Under the pieces are notes generated by a model, which was not told where the DNA came from, ran no database searches, and worked only from the letters and a program-made list of their open reading frames with translations. A stretch of DNA of 64,000 nt from NCBI GenBank assembly GCA_038277395.1, contig CM076196.1, positions 88,725,786 to 88,789,785 on the forward strand. Reading direction: 5' to 3'. This stretch comes from Dryocosmus kuriphilus (taxonomy: Eukaryota; Arthropoda; Insecta; Hymenoptera; Cynipidae). The first letter of the stretch is position 1, and the number at the start of each line of letters is the position of its first letter. Position numbers and translations under genes: made by a program. Of the stretch, positions 14,101-26,100 are shown one piece after another.

Positions 14101-17100
14101 ATAGGTCGTTTCCAAATTTTACAATTCTAATTCAAGTTCTAATATAACACACACAAATCAACTTCTTAAAAATGTTATCTCTCTATTCCTTTCATCCAAC
14201 ATTTTTCGTTTTCAATTAAAAGGATTTTATCTGATTTCAATATCAAAGTTTTATTTAGAAATGGATCTAAATTCAACACTTTCATCAAACTTGGTAAAGA
14301 TCCGATGGATAAATTAGATTTTTCCAATATTGTTTATAAAATCTCTTGCATCAATTATTGTAATAAATGCTATATAGGTCAATCTGGTAGGTCTTTAAAC
14401 ACGAGAAAACAAGAACATTTCAGAAACGTAAATTTAAATCCGAAATATCATAATGTGATTACAAAACATAGATTGGACTTTAATCATGAATTTGATTGGG
14501 ATAATATACAAATTTTACATTCTGAAAATAACAAATTCAAGAGACTTATTGCTGAAATGTTCTTTATAAAAAGGGACTTCAATAATAGTTTAAATGTTAT
14601 TACAGATCTTAATTTTTACAGCTCAATTTACAATGTAATTCTTGATTCCTTTTTGTAAAATAAAATAATTTTTGACTAAATACGTTACTGAATGCATCAA
14701 GCATGTACAATTTTGGCAATATTTGGGTTCCATTATGAGTCGATTAAAATAACGAAGCATGGTCTTTTCCAGCTTCTTTTTGTTTTTGTTCTGTCCTTTG
14801 TCTAAAAAATCGACTCTTAATCTATTTTAATATCACTTAGAATAAAAATAGATCAATGTTCACAATGAATTTATAAGGATGAACCTTTTTTCGTAAGCAA
14901 TTACTATTAACACTTTCTAACCTAACTTTCACGTAAAATATTTTTGTTCTCAATCTAAATTTTGTTTTATTTCAAATTTTAATTTGAAAATAATTTCAGA
15001 TAAAATACATCAATTAATGCCAAAATTTTTTACATTAAATTTTTCTAAACAACATGGAATATAACTCGATGTAAAATGGACACCTGAAGAGGAAACTGGA
15101 ACAGTTTTGAAACGTTGTGTACTCGATTTTGGAGCGAAATACATTGTCAGAAGTAGTCATTTTTCCAACTCTTTTATTCAAAATCTTATAATACGAGGCA
15201 CATCCAGAAAGTAAGTGTACTGGTACTCTCACAGCTGTAGGGAATACTTTTTCGACATGCTGGCAACACTGCCGCGTATCATGAACCCTCCCCTTCAAAA
15301 CGAAACCAATCCGAGGTTTAGTGTGTTGAAAACTCTTGACGCAGTATCATCTCCCGCGAAAAATGTCAATCGTATCTCCCGCCAAGTGCGAAATTCACGC
15401 CGTCATTCGCTACCTCGTTGTGAAGGGAAAAGCTCCAGTTGAGATTTATAATGAGGTGAAAACTGTTTACGGTAATGGAGCTATGAATCGTACGAGTGTG
15501 TACAAGTGGTGTAGCGAATTTAAAAATGGCCGTACTTCCGTGCATTACGATCAGAGGAGCGGAGGACCTTCAATTGTGACTGACGAACTTGTGGGAAAAA
15601 TCGACATTGCGGTCCGTGACGATCGCAGATTGACGTTAGATGATTTTTCTGCAATGTTTCCGCAAATCTCCAGATCCCTGTTACACGAAACAATCACAGA
15701 AACTCTCGGATATCGAAAATTGTCTGCGAGGTGGGTCCCAAAACAGAACAGCACAAGTTGAATCGAGTGCAGAGCTCCAAAGAGTTTTTGGAGCACTACC
15801 TTGTCACCCTCCGCCAAGAAATTCAAAACCACAATTTCAGCCAAAAAAATCATGGCATCCGTGTTTTGGGACCATAAAGGCATAATTTTGATTGAATATC
15901 TGCCTCACGGGGAGACCATCAACGCGGCAAAATACTGTGAGACGCTGAAAAAGTTGAAAAGGGTGATTCAGAATAAAAGGAGGGGCATGGTGACGAAGGA
16001 AGTCTGCCTGTTGCATGACAGTGCCAAACCTCACACGGCCAACGCCACGAAGCAACTCCTGGACTCTTTTGGATGGGACGTTTTGAACCACCCCCCGTAT
16101 TTCCCTGACCTGTCCCCTTCAGATTTCCATCTCTTCACTTCCCTGAAGGTGCACATGGGTGGAAACAAGTTTTCAACGGACGACGAGGTGAAGGGGAGGT
16201 GGAGAAGTGGGCGAAAGAGCTGGCGGGAGACTTCTTCGAGGCAGGCATCAAAAAATTGATCTCGCGGCTCACCACTTGCATCGAGAGGAATGGTGTCTAT
16301 GTCGAAAAATAACTTACATATGTACAAGTGTAACCAACTAGTTTTTGTTTTAATACATTTTTTTTGAAGCCTACATAAATTGAGTACACTTACTTTCTGG
16401 ACGTGCCTCGTACCTTAATTTCTGTCAAAAACTTTTCCATCTGTTTCCACAAAAAATTATTTTTTATAATTAATCTTCTGAAATGTATTTCAAAACAGAA
16501 ATCGCATTAGAGCACTAGCTTTCCTATCAACAAAAGTAATTTCATGCAAAAAATTATTATATAAATCAACACTGAACATGTTCTTTTTTTAACTACAAGG
16601 AAAAATATTTATACCACTATACAGAATATTTCGCAATCATAGTTTGTTTTGGTTTTTGTAAAATTTTTATTGCGTATTGAGTAATTGAAAACCTTTGGAA
16701 TAATTTCGATAACTTATCTCTGGTTTTCCGGACGATAAAGACCGAAATTATTAATTCAAATTACAACTCTTTTTTACAATTTTTTGCCATAAAAATTTAC
16801 CTATCTGCTTTTCTATTCTTGAAATAATTTAAAAAAATTTTCACTGTTGTTTTTTTTAAATTTTGTAGAACTTTATTTTCTTAGGAAATAGAAAATGTTT
16901 CTTATTAAAAAATGTCTAACTTTTCCCACGGGAAAATTGTAAAAAGCCTAATAATGATAAAATTGGAATAATAGTAATTTTGCAGTAGCTTGTTGATGTT
17001 GGTTTAAGTAAAAAATATGGTCTAATATTAGAATAAGTTGTAGTAGAAAAACCATGCTTTACTCCTACGCAGCTTGTGAATTTCAGTTGTCACAAATCTT

Positions 17101-20100
17101 CACTAAGAAATTTTCGAAAATTCAGATCAATAATCTGGTGAAATTTTACTCTATAGTTAATTCCGTGTAAATTCGAGCGGAATTGTGTATTGAATTTCTT
17201 TAATACTGGACTCATTCAAATTTACCCAGCATAATTTTTTAACAATGTAATTCATAAGGTCATATGAATTTACAAAAAGAAAATTTGATTCTCATTTCAT
17301 GTTATTCCATGTTTCATAAAAGTGCAGTTTAATTCTGGTAATTATGATCTGACCTAAATTTTATTTTCCTAAGCGCTGGTTTGCTTGTTATTCAGTAATT
17401 CTCTCGGATATCGTTTTCTCTTAGGCGGTTATACCGGGTGTCTGAAAAGTCCCGGGACGGTTGGATATTTCCTCAGGTAAAATATTTTTCAAAAAAGTGA
17501 AGGTCATTCCTGAAGTAAATTTCAACGAGGAATTCAATGGTGACGTTCATTTTGACCTTGAAGTTGACCTTCATGGCTTTTTGAAGGTCAACTTTGTTCT
17601 TTTAAATGGAAATCCCCTTTTTTTTTACATCTGCAATCGATAGAGCGGAAAATTCTACGTTCATGTACGTACCCAAGTCATAGGTCAATTGTAACGTTCA
17701 AGGTCAGTTAGAGGTTATTTGAAATTAACAAAGTTTTCCAAGAGGTCAGTGCAATTCCTGAAGAAAATTTCAACGATAAATTCATTGGTGAGCTCTGTAT
17801 TGATCTTGGTTACAGCGTTTCGAATATTGTAAAACTATAAGGAAATTTTTCATCACAAGTTGCAGGTGTTCTGGTGAGAGTTCTGTTCCTCCCCAAAGAG
17901 TTATACAGTCCTATACCGTTTTTCGATACCTAAGTCAATACCTAAGGCGATAACATAAGTCCTATACCGTTTTTCCATACGAATATTACGAATTGAAACT
18001 AAATTTACGTATTACGAGTACATACTTACTATCTTTTGCTAAAAGATTATTATAGCGCAAGCTAAACTTTCGGAACGAGAGAGGGTATCTGTATTAATGA
18101 TGCGTGGTTGGGGAGATCGAGTTCGATCTTATGATCAAGTTCGTTTGCTTTTTAATCGCACTTTTCGTAATGGAGAAGGGTTAAATCCTGTCTCTCAAAA
18201 TCAACAATTGAAAGAACTGTAAGGCGCTTTATGAATCATGGGTCTATCAAGGACCTTCAGAGAACTGGTCGGCCAAAATCTACAGGATCTGAGGAGATGC
18301 AGATGGTCATAGCCCAAGCATTTGTTGAAAACCCACACCTTAGTTTACGTCGAGCTAGTGATGAGCGTGACGTTGCTCCTGAGACAGTGCGAAATATTTG
18401 AAAAAGCATTAATTTCCATCCTTACAAAGTTCATCTGGTACAAGAGCTCAATGAAGACGATCCTGATGGTCGGGTTGAATTTTGTGAAATTATGATGGAC
18501 AGAATTGATAGAGATCCTCTTTTCTTGTACAATACAGTATTTTCAGATGAAGCTACTTTCATTTTAAAAGGTGAAGTTAACAGGCAAAATTGTAGATATT
18601 GGTCCGATACAAATCCTGATTGGATGTTGGAGAGTCACACACAATGTCCACAAAAGATTAATGTTTGGGCCGGTATCTTGAATGATACATTGATAGGCCC
18701 TTTCTTCATCGATGGTAATCTCAATGCCCGTGCATATGAAGAGCTTCTCAGAAACCAAATTGTACCAAGAATAAGGGAGATAGAGGCGATAATTTTCAAA
18801 ATATTTGGTTCCAGCAGGACGGAGCAGCGGCTCATTACGGTAGGGAGGTTCGAGCATATTTGGATATTCAGTTCCTTCAAAGGTGGATTGGAAAAAGGGG
18901 TGAAATCGAGTGGCCTGCTTGATCTGCTGATCTGACGCCTCTCGACTATTTTCTTTGGGGTTATTTAAAGAGCAAAGTATACTCAACGCAATCCCAAAGC
19001 TTAGACGAATTGCAGAATCGGATTCTGCAACAGGCTACTTTCATTGATAGGGATATGATTCGTAATGCTGTAACTCATTTTTACAATCGCATAGCTTTTT
19101 GTCAAGAAGCTCAAGGTTTTCAGTTCGAACATCTTCACTGAAGCGTGAGAGGCAAGGGGACTCACGCTAATCAAGCACCCCAAAGGGAACAGAATTTACT
19201 ACGTCCACGTCGTTGTTCCTGGGTAATGCTAAACGCAAACGTAAACTGCTTAAAAAAAACCTTGAAAAAACCTTGAAGATCATCACCAAGATCAATACAG
19301 AGCTCACAAATGAATTTCGCGTTGAAATTTACTTCAGGAATTACACTGACCTCTTGGAAAACTTTGTTAATTTCAAATAACCTCTAACTGACCTTGAACG
19401 TTACAATTGACCTATGACTTGGGTACGTACATGAACGTAGAATTTTCCGCTCTATCGATTGCAGATGTAAAAAAGGGGGTTTCCATTTAAAAAAACAAAG
19501 TTGACCTTCAAAAAGCCATGAAGGTCAACTTCAAGGTCAAAATGAAGGTCACCATTGAATTCCTCGTTGAAATTTACTTCAGGAATAACCTTCACTTTTT
19601 TGAGAAATATTTTACCTGAGGAAATATCCAACCGTCCCGGGACTTTTTAGACACCCGGTATAACTGCAGTTATAGTCTATTGACCCAGAAAAAAATATGA
19701 CTTTATTCATGACTGCATTTTTATAATTATTTATTTATTGTTTACAGTAGATATTTATTCAAATGTCAATAAGTTTACTTATTTACATAGTTACTTGTGC
19801 ATAATTGAATAAATAAAGGAATATTTTTTCTCCTTCAATATTTTACTATTAACATCATTATTCTATTTCTGGAATAATCGAAGTCAGTAATTGAATTTTT
19901 TCTTACCCTGACTTTATCAGCTACGATATTCGAATCGACGCCATCGATTCCACCTCCGTCAGCAGCAGTAATGAATTCGTGTGTTCTGTAGGCCAGCTCC
20001 GGACATTTTTTCCGCCTCGGCAAGGGCGGTTCTAGGGTAGGTCCTGAAAAAAAACGCTTATGTAAAAAAGTCTCCAGATTATAGAATAATAAGAAGCAAT

Positions 20101-23100
20101 TAAGTAATATTTAGTGGTTTGCAAATGAATTGGAGTGAAAGAGACGAGTGAGTGCTTGAAAATTTATAAATATCAAGTTCAAGATTTATTTGCATCTAAC
20201 CAGACAGTTTTTTAGTGAACCAGTATTACTTCTTTTACAGTATATTTATCTTTAAAAATACTTTTATAAACTTCTAGATATTAAAATTAATAAAATTAGT
20301 CTTCTATAATTCTTTACAAAATATTGCTTTAAAGAATTGAATGAGAAAATATGTCGCATGCAACTATGATAATGTCTTCTCAGAATTCTTGTATTTATAT
20401 TTAGTTGCATAGATTTATAATTTATAAATGCAAAATAACCAGATAAAGACCAAAAACTCTGCATTAGTATTTTATAATTTAGGAACGTGTATAGTAGGTT
20501 ACAATACAGTAATAAAATCCTATCACGCTCTAATCTATGCATAAATAGTCGCTGAATGCATGCATGATATACTTTAAAATGATAGTGAAAATATCGCAAT
20601 TTTATTAAGAAATGAGAATTATAATCACAACATTGAATCTCAATCGAAATGAAGCATTTGAATTACGGATAGTGTATTTTTTGTGTTAGAGCGGTGAATT
20701 TGAATCGAGTATAATTAGTGACTATGAATCCAGGATTTTGGAGTTATCAACTAATAATAACAATGCACCGATGTATACACACTTTTATTGCTAAAGGGGG
20801 CCTTTATCCGGTTATTGTTTTAAGCTGAATTCAAAAAAATTGTATTATCGAAAAGAGAATTCATATCGGTTTATAAATAACTGAAGGGTCGTTAGGCAAA
20901 TGGACGCAAAAGTAAAATTTCGGAAATTCGTTTTATATGCCTAAAGTAGTTGTTTTGAGCTAATTCTTGTTCCTGCAGAAGACTATGGTCCAGTTCAATT
21001 TAGAAGTGGGTTAAAATCGATGATTGGTATTTAAAAAAAAATTTCGTTACTTCATTTTGCATATTCTTTTCACGATTCAGTAGGGCCAAGTTCTTTGAAA
21101 AGGGTTTCCTCTCATATGGTTTTTTTAAAGCATTCCTTTCACGTTTCAATAGAGGTAAGTAATAGCTCGAAAGTAATTTCTTGTTTTTCTTTAAATTCGT
21201 TAAACTTAGACAGTTTTTTGTGTCTTTTATAAAATTCTCATTTTGGTACTTGCACCCGTTTACCCGACGACCCTTCAACTAGTAATTTACGAATTTAATT
21301 TTTGTGATTGTGCTATATAGTTTCATGCACTGTTGTAATAATAATAATAATTTGCAAACAAATGACAAAACTTTAAGACAAAATAGTATAATAAAATTCA
21401 CTTCCTCTTGAACGTTAATTGCTTAAAAGCGTAAATTTTAATTGTATGCTATATAAACCTCTTTTATGTTATACTACTATGTACATGAAGATATTACATA
21501 CCTATACGATTTATTAATAAATAGATTTACACTTGCGTTGCATATCAAAGCTTTTCACAAATAATCATAATATTATAAATAAAATAATATTTATATATCA
21601 GATGTCAATTTGCATTCTTGTATACTTTTGGAAAAGAAGTACAACAAAGTAACAATATCAGGGGGTAACAAGTCGAATTATATTTACATATTTTTACGTC
21701 GTACATTCATAATATACGTAATAATATTATATTTATATGAAAATGGACACAGTGAGAAAAGATATTATAGGTGAAATACTTTTACCTCAGTAACAAAACT
21801 TTTGAAATAAATACAGAATTAAAAAGTAATATTTATTTTTGGTCTTTATTAAATGTTTGTAAATAATTAATAACACATTATTAATAACGATATGACTTTT
21901 TATTTATACAAGTCTAAAGGTGACAGAAGTATACACGTCCGTGAGTGTCATACGTGATAATATAGCTCGAAATATTAAGCATATGATTGAATATCTATGA
22001 ATATTTTGTTACTTAGGAAAATTATGTTGTAATGTCACTGCAGAATTTAAAGCAGTATTTTTTAAAAATCTATCTAAATATAATTTTTTTCTTGTATATC
22101 TACTAGGGTGCTTCAAAAAACATTTTTTTAATTAGAGATGAACGATTTGCACCAACATGTGAGGTTTTCTGCAGAAGAAATTCCCTATTTTTTTTATAGG
22201 TCAGTACTGACACGCAAATGAAGATGGGATCTTACATTCGCCGGTAAAATGGGAAAACTACTTGTTTTTAACTTTTTATAAATTCAGCTTCAGTTACTTC
22301 TTAAGAAAAATTCAAGGAACAATTTCCAACCAATGACTTTTAATTTTGATGCCAGCAACTCCTTTGTATTTCTGGATATAAACCCAGAAATTGCCCACAA
22401 AAATTCAAAAGAATAGTTTTATGTGAAATTCATCTCAAAGACAGAATTGATTTATTTTGTATAAAGACAGAAATTATTCTTTGATAAATAACAAGTTTTT
22501 AAAGAGTTTTTAAACTAATTTAAAATTGTTTACATAGTTTAAAATTAGGGTACAGTTGTCCACTTCCTTAAAAAAAATTTGTGTAATGCCTCTTTGAACT
22601 GCCCTAAGATCTACAAATGAATATGCAACGATTCTTATATTTTATTCTTTTTTTTATTACGTACTGTCTAAACTCTAAACTATATAGAATTCAATTTACT
22701 GTGCATCATGCAATTCTCATCGAGTGAGCCTGTCTTACCAGTCAAGTAAGTAAGATACAAATAATTATGCATGGTAATAGTTTGATATGAGCAATTTTAA
22801 ATTCTAAACAAGAAAAAAAAGTTTTTCTTTAGTTTGAAAAAGTTCAAAAATCTTGTAACGTTTTTAATTCTTAGAGATTAAAATTGTTTAATTCCTAAAA
22901 ATTTTGTTATTAAAGTTTATGATTGAATCTAAATTAAATTTTTTCATGCTCATTTCGAATCGTTCACATTAAAAACTTTATATTTATTTAAACTTGCAAT
23001 AAGCTTCAATGGATTTTATTGTTAATTAATTTATTAAAATGTCTGTCAAACAAATATAAGTAACGAGGAAGTAATTTTTCTTTTTCGTCACCACTCTCGA

Positions 23101-26100
23101 AAAATTGCAATTCGTTATCCTAAAAGATAATATTTATTACAATAAATCATTATTGTAAGCCCTAGTAAAAAATTGCCAAAAAATCTATTGAAATTTCACT
23201 GGGAAGTAGTGGTGTAATTTTTGTTGCCTCAATCAGTGAAAATTCATTGAGAAATCTATGCACTGAAATTCCAGTCAGGTTTTACTGGTTTAACAATTGT
23301 AAAGGTTACTGAACTTTTGGTTAACTGAAATAATAATAATAAGATCATTTCAGTTACTTTAATATCAGAAACTTTTTCTTCTGGAAAACCAGTGAAGCCT
23401 GTCTAGAATTTCAGTGGATAGATTTCGCAATGAATTTTCACTGATTCGAACTTAGAGTAATTTCTGTAATTTTTTTAATTTATTGGTGTAGACTACAATT
23501 TTATTTCAATGACTCTATAAATATTCATCAACATTTATTATTTAAAAGTATCAAAATGCATTCGTAAGAATTACTTATTCTTTTTTCTAATTTCATTACT
23601 TTGTGTCCACCAAATTAAATGGATCAAAAAATGTATTGTATAAAAATACGCATACGTCTTACTCTATTTCATGGGAAACTACTTACAAATACTATGCTCT
23701 ATCTACGTATAAAAAATAATTAAAAATTAAATTAAGGTTTGTTATTGCGGCTGCAGTGTGTTTCACGGCAATGCGGAAGAATATCAAATAAAGCGGAAGT
23801 CGCGACATATGTAACTAGCGTTGAATGAGATGAGTGATGACGTACACATGTAAAACTTAAATTGGGACAAAAGGAAACTCAGTTTGCGTAGCTCGGTCGT
23901 TTGTATCTTACCTTCGCTGTTCTCATCCTCGGTTGACTTGGCTGATTGAAGCTTCGCGTTCGTTTGTTTCACTGCAAACAAAATTCGCAGCTGGCTCGTG
24001 TCTCTATGGGAATCGCACTAAACTAAAGCTTCGCCGTTTCAGAAAGAATCAACTTTTACATGTATTATAACCACTATACCTTTTTCCTCCATTTTTCAAA
24101 GATACCTCGATTCGAATGCTTTTTCATCGCTAGGAAAAGCATTTCCTATAGCGACTTGCTAATTTTTTCCTAGCGGCAATACTCATCTAATTTCCAGTAG
24201 AAGAAATTTTATAATAATCGATCAATTTACTCATCGAGAGAAAATTACGAAAGATGGCATGTATATGTTACCGGCAAAGCCCGAAGCGCCGCGCCGGCAT
24301 GGGCAGTTCGCGAAATGACTGGCCGTCTTAGGCAAAGCCCGAAATGGACCTATCACTTCGGGCTCTTACTGCCACGTTTCAGTCATTTCGCGTTCTGCCT
24401 AAAGCCGCTGCCGGCAAAGTCCGAAATGACGGCGGCGGCACTCTCAGCAAAGTCCTAAATAATAATGACACATGCAAATTCGTCGGCAAAATGCAAAATG
24501 TTTGCCGGTAGTGAACATTTTAAATTAAAAAATGGAATTTAATTATTAGTTTTAGTTTTAGCACTAAATACATTTCAAAAATTGCGATTGATTTATAAAA
24601 TTACATATGTTTTTGTACAAATAATACAGTAAAATTTATTGTAAAAAATACAATGTCGAAAATAAGTATAACATTGGGTTCGAATATAAAAATTTTACAA
24701 AAATATTAATACTATAACGAAATATCGAAGTATTATACGAAATACAATTAGTTTGATAATATCTAGAGTACAGACAATCATTATAAATTACTTGTTTGAA
24801 CATGTATTAGAACTATGACACTTAGAATTGCAAAGAATATTCATACGTTTGCATTTTCACGATTTTTGCTTACAGCCTGTCCTACAATTGCACTTGATGA
24901 ATCCTTGACCACCGTACCGAGAATCTTTATTATTTATGCTCCTAACAGATACTTGTACATCTGGAACTTGGTCAATATTTACAAAATTTTCTTTACAAGG
25001 GTCTATCTGGTTGCGAAAGTAGTAAGAATTGATAACCCCATGCTCTGTTCCTATTTTATAAAGCCCTTCCTCAGTCTATTTCATTACTACCCCAATCAGA
25101 TTCTGCGCGTCAGTTTTTCCTCGGGCTACTTGTGGCATCGGTACTCTTACTGAAGTTCCTTTAGCAATCGAACAAAATTTTTTGTTCGACATCCACAACA
25201 TCTTTTTAGCCTGCCTCTTTAAACCTCTATATGCATTTTCTTGGTTACTGGCAATTTTTTCTTGTTTTGTACACCGCGCACAGAGTATTGTAGAACCGAA
25301 TCCTTCTTCGTCACTTGTAGAAGTACCACAAATTGTATGAACATTTTCTTTACAATTTTTACAAAAGTGGGCAGATGCACAAGTATCTGTTAGGAGCATA
25401 AATAATAAAGATTCTCGGTACGGTGGTCAAGGATTTATCAAATGCAATTGTAGGACAGGTTGTAAGCAAAAATCGTGAAAATGCAAACGTATGAATATTC
25501 TTTGCATATTCTTTGTCATTTCTAATACATGTGTCATAGTTTTCTAATACATGTTCAAACAAGTAATTTTTTCGATATTGTATGAAATTTCGTACCAGTT
25601 GTACTTAAATATGGCCTCTCTGGTATTTTATTCGATGTTAGAAGAAAGTGGTTTTTTATATAAAAAACATAATTAGTATTTCGACGTTTCGACAATACAA
25701 GACTTCGATATTGTCGTATTATAGTATAAAATTAAAAATATGACATTTTTAGTAAAAGGTTAAAAGTTTGTGCTTAAGTCATATCGAACCCAGTTTTAAA
25801 TCAAAATCATTTACTTATTTTCGAAAGAGACACACTTGTTTTGAGTTCTACATTAAGTTTAATTTTTTTTTTTTTAAGTTTTCCAAAATGTAGAACTCAA
25901 AACAAGTGTTCTTTTTTTAATCTGTAAATTTTATAATATTTCTTCTTAAAATGTACAAAAATTGTCACCTAACATATGTAATTTTATGATAAATCAATCG
26001 CAATTTTTGAAATGTAAATTTATTGCTAAAAAAAATATGGTCGAAACTAAAAATAATGTTTTTTATATAAAAAACTAATAATTAAATTTTATTTTAAATT

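Larger units (their letters stand above)
12791..15185 (+). mobile_element. Penelope-like element (RT + GIY-YIG), internally deleted
   Basis: Inverted terminal copies of about 463 bp (12791-13253 and 14721-15185) bracket a decayed coding region. The candidate target duplication TTATAAT is present at 12784-12790 and 15186-15192. The coding strand is plus: reverse transcriptase motifs, then a GIY-YIG endonuclease, the order that defines Penelope-like retroelements. The N-terminal part of the usual polyprotein is missing, since RT-like sequence begins around 13320 soon after the left repeat. The right repeat carries a hammerhead-like core. The element sits in intron 4 of the MDM1-like gene, transcribed oppositely. 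Confidence 0.88.
20044..23911. other. Intron 3 of the MDM1-like gene
   Basis: AT-rich DNA with three small inverted-repeat elements listed separately. No other gene is supported. Confidence 0.45.
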
